Origin: Bifidobacterium breve
GTDB taxonomy: Bacteria > Actinomycetota > Acidimicrobiia > Acidimicrobiales > Ilumatobacteraceae
Length of the DNA stretch: 5,919 nt
Direction of reading: 5' to 3'
Assembly: GCA_943325435.2 (NCBI GenBank)
Contig: CALPPK020000092.1
Location: 1-5,919 of the forward strand
A program made the translations under genes and the position numbers. Of this stretch, positions 1 through 5,289 are shown piece after piece. Each line of letters starts with the position of its first letter. Within the stretch, counting starts at the first letter, position 1. Under the pieces are notes generated by a model. That model searched no databases. It was not told where the DNA came from and saw only the letters and a list, made by a program, of their open reading frames with translations.

Positions 1-745
1 CGCAATGATGACCATCAACTGCAGATGTGAAATACACAGCACCCGGAACAACTGCAGCACCTGATCGAATACCCAACATTGCAGGGCCAGCCGGCAACGT
101 GGTGCGCTCGCCAAAGAAATCAACTTCAACACCATTGCCTTGAATGTCACGATCAGACAACAAACACACAACTTCGTTTCTGCGCAATGCAGCAAGAACA
201 GCCGGTGCAGCTCCAGGCCCAAGTGGCACAACATTCATGCCGAGGTCGCTACGCAATTTTGTAAACCAGTCGAAAAGTTCTGGCGGTTCGAGAGGCTCAA
301 CAATGACCGTCATGCGGTGGCCCATCTCTGCCATCCAACGTCCTGCCCATTCCCAACCACCAAGGTGCGGCAGAGCAACGATTGCACCCTTGCCTAGCTC
401 TAGAGCAGATTCGATGTAATGAAAACCGTCATTAGACAGTGAACGCAACACATGTTTGACAGACAATGTCGGCAACCGAAAACTCTCGGTGTAGTAACGC
501 ATGTAACTATCAAACGCTTGTTGCGAGGCCCTATGCAATGCAAAACCGGTTAGCGAAGGGTCAACTCTTTGAAGATGACGTTCAATCATGAAACGGCGTT
601 TCCGTAAGGACAACGCGACACCAGGAGCAAGTAGTGAAACAGCGCCCTGTGAAATGGGAGCGGGAGTTAATCGTGCGATTACAGAACCGAGCCTGTAACC
701 CCCCACTGTAAAGGCGTCAGCAAGCTCCTCGAACGGACTAGCCAT
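1..745 (-). CDS. patA: PIM acyltransferase, PatA/LpxL (LABLAT) family, 3'-truncated by window edge
   Basis: My translation from ATG 745 runs open to the window edge for 248 residues with no stop; the C-terminus lies outside. The family signature HX4E is clear as PHLGGWEWAG, with H127 and E132, the catalytic motif of LpxL-like lysophospholipid acyltransferases. A DRD triplet (198-200) precedes a VDFFGE stretch and PAGPAMLG (about 219-226), which match the second conserved block of actinobacterial PatA. In mycobacteria PatA transfers a palmitoyl group from acyl-CoA to a mannose of phosphatidylinositol mannoside on the cytoplasmic face of the membrane. The ATG overlaps the end of pgsA by 8 bp (ATGGCTAG), and no Shine-Dalgarno is visible, so translational coupling to pgsA is likely. 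The neighbour after PI-phosphate synthase is PatA in mycobacteria too, which supports PIM rather than lipid A as substrate. Substrate specificity itself is inferred from context. Confidence 0.85.
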   Translation of the reverse strand, partial: MASPFEELADAFTVGGYRLGSVIARLTPAPISQGAVSLLAPGVALSLRKRRFMIERHLQRVDPSLTGFALHRASQQAFDSYMRYYTESFRLPTLSVKHVLRSLSNDGFHYIESALELGKGAIVALPHLGGWEWAGRWMAEMGHRMTVIVEPLEPPELFDWFTKLRSDLGMNVVPLGPGAAPAVLAALRRNEVVCLLSDRDIQGNGVEVDFFGERTTLPAGPAMLGIRSGAAVVPGAVYFTSAVDGHHC

Positions 746-1442
746 TACGGTTGCGTCGACGTTGACGCGACTCAACAGACAACTGACGGCGCGAAGTGCG
801 GGCACTAATTCGCGTCATGCGTCGTCCTTGGCGAACATCGCGTTTCTCTTGAGTGGTCGAAGACACTTCAGCTTGACGCCACACCTGAACGAAACGTTGA
901 ACAGCAGTAATGACTGTAAGTACCAACATGATCCACATGATTGGCACCAGAAGCGAATCAAACAAAAGACCAATACACAGCACCACGATTCGCTCGGCGC
1001 GTTCCATTAATCCGCCCTTGGCATATAAACCTAAAGCCTCAGCCTTTGCTCGTTCGTACGAAATAAGAGACGAGACACCCATGATCGCCATCGGCAGTAA
1101 CACCAGATGCGGATCTTTCTCAGACGCGAAATACCACGCCACGCCGCCAAAGAGCACAGAATCCGTGACTCGGTCAACAACAGAGTCAAAAAAGGCTCCA
1201 CGCTGACTAGATGTTCCAGACGCCTTTGCTAACGCGCCGTCAAGCATGTCGGGCACTGCGGCCAAGATGACAAGTACGAGTCCGCCACGAAGAGCACCCG
1301 TTCCGATTGCGAACGAAGCAACAACTGCAAAAGCGATTCCGAGAATGGTGAGGTGATCAGGAGACATCCCTGTCTTTCTCAGCAACTGACCAATCGGGCG
1401 CACAGCCTTCTCAATTGGTGCACGAAAATGCCCGTCAAACAT
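738..1442 (-). CDS. pgsA: CDP-alcohol phosphatidyltransferase, phosphatidylinositol-phosphate synthase type
   Basis: This 234-residue integral membrane enzyme carries the CDP-alcohol phosphotransferase signature D65-x2-D68-G69-x2-A72-K73-x8-G82-x3-D86-x3-D90, with all four metal-binding aspartates present. The usual Arg after the Ala is Lys73. The N-terminal SPDHLT (27-32) and the segments SYERAKAEALG (128-138) and ERAERIV (148-154) match the actinobacterial PI-phosphate synthase branch. That enzyme condenses CDP-diacylglycerol with inositol 3-phosphate (or 1-phosphate, depending on numbering) to give PI-phosphate, the first step of PI and PIM synthesis. Several hydrophobic helices are visible (about 31-48, 53-65, 93-106, 112-126, 152-164, 166-181). 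The last 35 residues form an Arg-rich polar tail. The start is bounded by an in-frame TAG 9 bases upstream, which is the stop of the preceding gene. PG-phosphate synthase is the main alternative, but the adjacent PatA-type gene favours PI synthesis. Confidence 0.88.
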   Translation of the reverse strand: MFDGHFRAPIEKAVRPIGQLLRKTGMSPDHLTILGIAFAVVASFAIGTGALRGGLVLVILAAVPDMLDGALAKASGTSSQRGAFFDSVVDRVTDSVLFGGVAWYFASEKDPHLVLLPMAIMGVSSLISYERAKAEALGLYAKGGLMERAERIVVLCIGLLFDSLLVPIMWIMLVLTVITAVQRFVQVWRQAEVSSTTQEKRDVRQGRRMTRISARTSRRQLSVESRQRRRNRNG

Positions 1443-1451
1443 AAAGTGACG

Positions 1452-1976
1452 CTATCGCTCTTGAGTATCCGCGGATGGCATCTCCGCCTCAGGGTTCTTT
1501 TCAACCAAGCACTCAACAACATGACCATCAACAGCGTCGATAAGGACTAACGCTTGCTGAAGAGGCGGTTCCTCTGTGCTGTAGCAAAAGATTCTCCATG
1601 TTGGCTTACTGCGAATTCCACGCCACACCTGCTGGGCTGACGCATGTCCAACTGCAAATCCCGCAGTTCGCGTAGCAACCACAAGGGCCTCTGACTCATT
1701 CATTGTCATTCGCCAGCCACTTGAGATCGTAATGATGGACATCACAGCCAAAAGGACGGCAGCGAACAACAACCCTTTATTGAAAATCGCTGAATCGTTG
1801 CTATCAGCAATTGACCAACCAACAACACAGAGCACAGCGAAGATTGCGTACATCACTCCAGGAATACGGCGACGGCTGTTGTCTGGGAAATCGTAAGCAC
1901 CTACATGATCGACGGCATTCAGATCATCAGGTAGTTGGTCGCGTAGTTCGTCGGTCATTGTGGTGCTTTCGGCCAT
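1452..1976 (-). CDS. Unrecognised protein with two membrane helices and a C-terminal soluble domain
   Basis: I do not recognise the family. The 174-residue product has an acidic, polar N-terminus (1-34), a basic RRR (35-37), two hydrophobic helices (about 40-57 and 68-85) joined by a short polar loop, and a soluble C-terminal part (about 90-165) of mixed beta/alpha character. That part is rich in aromatic and charged positions: W118, W127, C131, the EEPP at 135-138, and IDAVDG at 146-151. By the positive-inside rule both termini face the cytoplasm. The gene sits between the HIT gene and pgsA, 9 bp before pgsA, so it is cotranscribed with inositol-lipid genes; a role at the membrane in that pathway is a guess from context. 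The ATG at 1976 overlaps the HIT gene by 22 bp. A second in-frame ATG at 1958 (Met7) forms an ATGA overlap with the HIT stop and is an equally credible start. Neither has a strong Shine-Dalgarno. Confidence 0.85.
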   Translation of the reverse strand: MAESTTMTDELRDQLPDDLNAVDHVGAYDFPDNSRRRIPGVMYAIFAVLCVVGWSIADSNDSAIFNKGLLFAAVLLAVMSIITISSGWRMTMNESEALVVATRTAGFAVGHASAQQVWRGIRSKPTWRIFCYSTEEPPLQQALVLIDAVDGHVVECLVEKNPEAEMPSADTQER

Positions 1977-2467
1977 GCATTACGAATTTTCGATGCGGTG
2001 AGAGGAAGTGGTTCTGGAATCGTACGAGTAGAGGCTACCGAAGTCATAAAGTTCGAATCACCGTTCCAACGCGGAACAATGTGAACATGCAGATGCTGCG
2101 AAATGCTTCCGCCAGCGGCAGAACCAAGATTGATTCCAACGTTCAATGCATCAGGAGAATGGGAAGTCCGAAGGGCGACCGTGGCACTGGTAACAAGCGA
2201 CCATAAATCAATCGCTTCTTCCGAGGTCAAATCTTCAAGATTGGCCACTTCTCGATATGGCAACACCAACAAGTGACCCGACGCATATGGGTACGAATTC
2301 AGAATAACGAAACATGTGGCTGAACGATGAATAATGAACGTTTCGTCGTCAGACAAACCTGAATTAAGGATTGAAGTAAAGACCGACTGCGACGGATCTT
2401 TCGAGTTTGAGTTCGCGGTGCCGATGTATTCAGCTCTCCACCCATTCCAGAGTTGTTCAAGAGACAT
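1955..2467 (-). CDS. HIT-family nucleotide hydrolase or Ap4A phosphorylase-like protein
   Basis: The 170-residue protein has the histidine triad H125-L-H127-V-H129-I-V followed by PRW and NGDSNFM (135-141), a pattern typical of the actinobacterial branch that includes M. tuberculosis Rv2613c, described as an Ap4A phosphorylase. The middle H in the triad (H127) is the usual nucleophile forming the nucleotidyl intermediate. The upstream segments LNSYPYASGHLLVLPYREV (56-74) and ALNVGINLGSAAG (107-119) are also family hallmarks. The protein is probably cytoplasmic and acts on dinucleoside polyphosphates or nucleoside phosphoramidates; the exact substrate cannot be read from sequence. The N-terminal CxxC expected near residues 28-31 is replaced by S-V-F-T. 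The start is fixed by a TAG codon directly before the ATG in the same frame. It overlaps the end of thrS by 11 bp. An AAGGA at 2484-2488 lies too far upstream for ideal spacing, so coupling to thrS is likely. Confidence 0.9.
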   Translation of the reverse strand: MSLEQLWNGWRAEYIGTANSNSKDPSQSVFTSILNSGLSDDETFIIHRSATCFVILNSYPYASGHLLVLPYREVANLEDLTSEEAIDLWSLVTSATVALRTSHSPDALNVGINLGSAAGGSISQHLHVHIVPRWNGDSNFMTSVASTRTIPEPLPLTASKIRNAWPKAPQ

Positions 2468-4442
2468 CTATGTCGCCCAATTGTCCTTCTGCAACTTCCG
2501 CGGCAAGCCGAGCAATAAAGTCCACAACCGAAACATCGCGCTCTACTTCCCCACCTCGTGGGTTAACACCGACCGATTGATGCGCAACGTCGTCATCGCC
2601 GACTACAAGCACGTACGGAACCTTGCTGGTCTTGGCATTGCGAATGCGCTTGCCTAGCTGTTCATCTGCATGATCAATATCGACTCTGAATCCGGCCTTC
2701 TTCAACTGAGCCACGACGGATTGTGCGTACTCGTCATGAGCAAGCGCAACAGGAAGCACTCGCACTTGTTCTGGTGAAAGCCAACTTGGGAATGCGCCTG
2801 CATAGTGTTCAATCAACACACCGAAGAATCGTTCGATTGAGCCGAACAATGCGCGATGCAACATGATGGGGCGATGACGAGCGCCATCAGAACCGATGTA
2901 TTCAAGTTCGAAACGTTCTGGCAAGTTGAAGTCACATTGGATTGTGCTCAATTGCCACTTGCGACCAATGGCATCGCGAACATCAATATCAATCTTCGGA
3001 CCATAAAACGCAGCATCGCCTTCCTTGATCTTGTATTGAACACCATGACGGTCGAGCGCTTCGCGCAATGCCTCTGTGGCTTTGCCCCAGATTTCATCAG
3101 AACCAACTGACTTTTCAGGATCACGCGTGGACAGATTGAATTCAAAATCACTGAACCCGAATCTGCGCAACACTGACATGATGAAATCAAGCAACGAAGA
3201 AATCTCGTCTGCCATTTGTTCTTCTGTGCAGTAGATATGGCTGTCATCTTGAGTGAATCCGCGGATACGCAGAAGGCCATGAAGGGTTCCGGCGCGCTCA
3301 TACCGATACACATTGCCCAGTTCAAATAGACGCAACGGAAGTTCGCGGTAACTGCGCTGACGACTGTCAAAAATAAGACAATGCATTGGGCAGTTCATCG
3401 GCTTCATGTAGTACGTGCCGTTATCCATCTCCATCGGCGGATACATTCCGTCGGCGTAGAAATCAAGGTGCCCTGACTTAGCAAACAGATTGGCGTTAGC
3501 GAGGTGAGGTGTGTACACGAACTGGTAATCGCCATCTTGATGGCGCTGTCGGCTGTAGTCCTCCATCAATTTGCGCACGATTGCACCCTTTGGATGCCAC
3601 ACGGCAAGTCCGCCACCAAGTTCTGTTGGAAAAGACAAAAGATCTAGTTCGTTCGCAAGACGGCGGTGATCGCGCTTTGTAGCTTCTTCAAGCCTGTGCA
3701 AATGCTCTTTCAGTGCTGTGTCTGATTCCCACGCGGTGCCATAGATGCGTTGCAGCATCGGACCCTTTTCGTTTCCGCGCCAATATGCACCAGCAACTTT
3801 CATCAGACTGAAATGCCCGAGGCGAGAAGTTGACGGCACATGAGGCCCCCGGCACAGATCAACGAACGAGTCTGAGTTGCGGTACAAACTGACAGAATCA
3901 GAACTTCCCACTTCAGCAACATCGGTTCCGTCGGCAGCGCCCGACGTAACACGTTCAATAATTTCGCACTTGTACGGTTGAGTAGCAAAGACAGCTAAAG
4001 CCTCTTTCACTGAAACCTCGGAACGAGTGAAAGGTTGATTTGCCTTCATGATCTCACGCATCCGCTTTTCGATCGAAGCTAGATCATCATCGGAGAATGT
4101 TTTATTGCCTGGCAACGCGAAGTCGTAATAGAAGCCATCTTCAATTGCTGGCCCAATTGTGAAGTGAGCTCCCTCAAACAACTGCACGACGGCCTGAGCC
4201 AGAACATGCGCAGTGGAATGTCGAAGCACGTGGCGACCTTCTTCAGAGTCGGCCGTGATGATTGACACTGTGGCGCCGTCAGACAATGGCACTGACAAGT
4301 CGACTTCTGCACCATTGACCGTGCCTGCCACTGCGGCTTTTGCAAGTCGGGAACCGATTGAGGCCGCTAGATCGGCGATTGAGGAGCCGGCAGGCAACGA
4401 GCGCGAGGAACCGTCGGGAAGAAGTACTGAAATCTCTGACAT
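2457..4442 (-). CDS. thrS: Threonine--tRNA ligase (ThrRS), class II
   Basis: This complete 661-residue enzyme charges tRNA-Thr in the cytoplasm. Domains in order: a TGS domain (about 1-62); the editing domain (about 63-225), with H75-x3-H79 and C197/H201 of the DLCRGPH motif, which hydrolyses Ser-tRNA-Thr; the class II catalytic core (about 255-555); and the anticodon-binding domain (about 560-650). The zinc ligands are C351 (MNCPMH), H402 (DDSHIYC) and H529 (MLHRALFGS), matching E. coli C334, H385 and H511 with constant offsets of 17-18. Motif 2 Arg is R380 and motif 3 Arg is R538. All key residues are present, so the enzyme should be active and proofreading. The gene heads the overlapping thrS-HIT-unknown-pgsA-patA run and lies 45 bp after plsC. 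The ATG at 4442 has no convincing Shine-Dalgarno, but a TAGAAT hexamer lies 9 bases upstream, suggesting leaderless initiation. Confidence 0.98.
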   Translation of the reverse strand: MSEISVLLPDGSSRSLPAGSSIADLAASIGSRLAKAAVAGTVNGAEVDLSVPLSDGATVSIITADSEEGRHVLRHSTAHVLAQAVVQLFEGAHFTIGPAIEDGFYYDFALPGNKTFSDDDLASIEKRMREIMKANQPFTRSEVSVKEALAVFATQPYKCEIIERVTSGAADGTDVAEVGSSDSVSLYRNSDSFVDLCRGPHVPSTSRLGHFSLMKVAGAYWRGNEKGPMLQRIYGTAWESDTALKEHLHRLEEATKRDHRRLANELDLLSFPTELGGGLAVWHPKGAIVRKLMEDYSRQRHQDGDYQFVYTPHLANANLFAKSGHLDFYADGMYPPMEMDNGTYYMKPMNCPMHCLIFDSRQRSYRELPLRLFELGNVYRYERAGTLHGLLRIRGFTQDDSHIYCTEEQMADEISSLLDFIMSVLRRFGFSDFEFNLSTRDPEKSVGSDEIWGKATEALREALDRHGVQYKIKEGDAAFYGPKIDIDVRDAIGRKWQLSTIQCDFNLPERFELEYIGSDGARHRPIMLHRALFGSIERFFGVLIEHYAGAFPSWLSPEQVRVLPVALAHDEYAQSVVAQLKKAGFRVDIDHADEQLGKRIRNAKTSKVPYVLVVGDDDVAHQSVGVNPRGGEVERDVSVVDFIARLAAEVAEGQLGDIDVS

Positions 4443-4487
4443 GAGACCGCCATTCTACGGCCCACCAGAGTGCCGACTCGGGTCTAT
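4443..4487 (-). promoter_or_regulatory. Putative thrS promoter, leaderless type (-10 at 4452-4457)
   Basis: The 45 bp between plsC and thrS reads TAGAAT (4457 to 4452 on the minus strand), then 9 bases, then the thrS ATG. TAGAAT fits the sigma-70/SigA-type -10 pattern TAnnnT, and the distance would place the transcript start at or next to the ATG. No good -35 is visible; at 17 bp spacing the hexamer is CGAGTC. No clear Shine-Dalgarno precedes the ATG. Leaderless genes are common in Actinobacteria. The assignment rests on one hexamer plus spacing, so it is tentative. Confidence 0.4.
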
Positions 4488-5237
4488 TTAGCCCTGATTT
4501 ACGACTGCTTGCTCTGTTGGGATGCTCTCTGCACGTTTGGTGGCATAGACGTTGCGATATTCCTGCCCAGTGAGAGCTTGGATTTCAAACATCAGTTCAT
4601 CTGTGATTTCTCGCAGCACCATGTGGTCATCTGCTCGGTCGCGATATCGAGACACATCAATTGGTGCACCAATTTTGATTGTGCACTCAAGTCTGAAACG
4701 CGGCATCACTGTGTCGGGTGGCTGAATTTCTCGAGTGCCAATAATTCCCACCGGCAAAATGGGACAGCCCACCTTCATTGCGAGACGCGCAGCACCGGTG
4801 TGACCTTTGTACAACATGCCATCACGACTACGAGTTCCTTCAGGAAAGATGCCAAAGAGTTCCCCGCGACGAAGCACAGTCTCTGCAGCCATCAGTGCCC
4901 CCTCACTCTTTGAACCGCCCGATCGATCAATCGGGATCATGCCAAGAGCTGGAAATAAATGTTTTGTCTTCCAAGAATCCATGTACTCAGCTTTCCCAAC
5001 AAAACTGATTTGACGTCCTGCATGCACCATGGTGAAAACAGAGTCGAGAAAACTGATGTGGTTCGGACACAAAATTGCTGGTCCAGATTCGGGAAGATTT
5101 TCAAAACCTTCAAAACGAAACTTCCACAACTTCGTCGTAAGTGGCCGCAGTAGAGCGCGGGCTCGCGGTTGGGCTCGGCTGGCAACAGACATCATTTGAT
5201 CATCAACTGATGAGTGCGAATCTGAGTGCTTAGCCAT
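4488..5237 (-). CDS. plsC: 1-acyl-sn-glycerol-3-phosphate acyltransferase (PlsC family)
   Basis: The 249-residue protein shows the four glycerolipid acyltransferase motifs in order: NHISFLD (H60-x4-D65, catalytic), GMIPIDRSG (99-107, substrate phosphate binding around R105), FPEGTRS (131-137) and GCPILPVGIIGT (157-168). It would acylate lysophosphatidic acid, or a related lysophospholipid, with acyl-CoA or acyl-ACP at the inner membrane face, giving the phosphatidic acid that feeds CDP-diacylglycerol synthesis and so PgsA downstream. The N-terminal 25 residues are polar and no strong membrane helix is visible, suggesting peripheral membrane binding. Length fits the family. The gene is separated from the MshC-like gene by 52 bp and from thrS by 45 bp. 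ATG 5237 is chosen because a TAATAT hexamer lies 9 bases before it; Met15 or Met16 are possible internal alternatives. The exact acyl acceptor cannot be read from sequence. Confidence 0.92.
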   Translation of the reverse strand: MAKHSDSHSSVDDQMMSVASRAQPRARALLRPLTTKLWKFRFEGFENLPESGPAILCPNHISFLDSVFTMVHAGRQISFVGKAEYMDSWKTKHLFPALGMIPIDRSGGSKSEGALMAAETVLRRGELFGIFPEGTRSRDGMLYKGHTGAARLAMKVGCPILPVGIIGTREIQPPDTVMPRFRLECTIKIGAPIDVSRYRDRADDHMVLREITDELMFEIQALTGQEYRNVYATKRAESIPTEQAVVNQG

Positions 5238-5289
5238 GCTTGGCTCATATTACCTGTGATTTTGGCACCACTTGGCGGGAATAGAAGCG
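5238..5289 (-). promoter_or_regulatory. Putative plsC promoter, leaderless type (-10 at 5247-5252)
   Basis: The 52 bp gap between the MshC-like gene and plsC holds TAATAT (5252 to 5247 on the minus strand), followed by exactly 9 bases and then the plsC ATG. This is a near-consensus -10 hexamer (TATAAT-like, TAnnnT). No TTGACA-like -35 is seen at 16-19 bp, and no Shine-Dalgarno is evident. The spacing matches that at thrS, which strengthens both calls. No hairpin plus T-run indicating a terminator for the upstream gene is visible. Confidence 0.45.

Noticed and set aside
1811..2206. 131-codon open frame on the plus strand opposite the HIT and unknown genes
   Set aside because: It is antisense to two supported genes, has an Arg-rich composition typical of reverse-frame translation, and no start signal or motif.
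2948..3370. 140-codon open frame on the minus strand inside thrS
   Set aside because: It is an out-of-frame shadow within ThrRS, whose frame carries all catalytic and zinc-binding residues.
4367..4453. Small 28-codon open frame starting at ATG 4453 on the minus strand and overlapping the thrS start, a possible regulatory leader peptide
   Set aside because: Its ATG lies within the proposed -10 hexamer (4452-4457), so it would not be transcribed. It has no run of Thr codons and no ribosome binding site.
4465..4481. Short imperfect inverted repeat (GAGT/ACTC stem with 4-base loop and an outer CC/GG pair) after the plsC stop
   Set aside because: The stem is short and bulged, with no T-run after it, so it is not a convincing terminator. 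It may be chance.
4470..4913. 147-codon open frame on the plus strand opposite plsC
   Set aside because: It lies wholly antisense to a gene with all four acyltransferase motifs. Its translation is low-complexity in function terms, with many Cys/His and no recognisable motif, as expected of a shadow frame.
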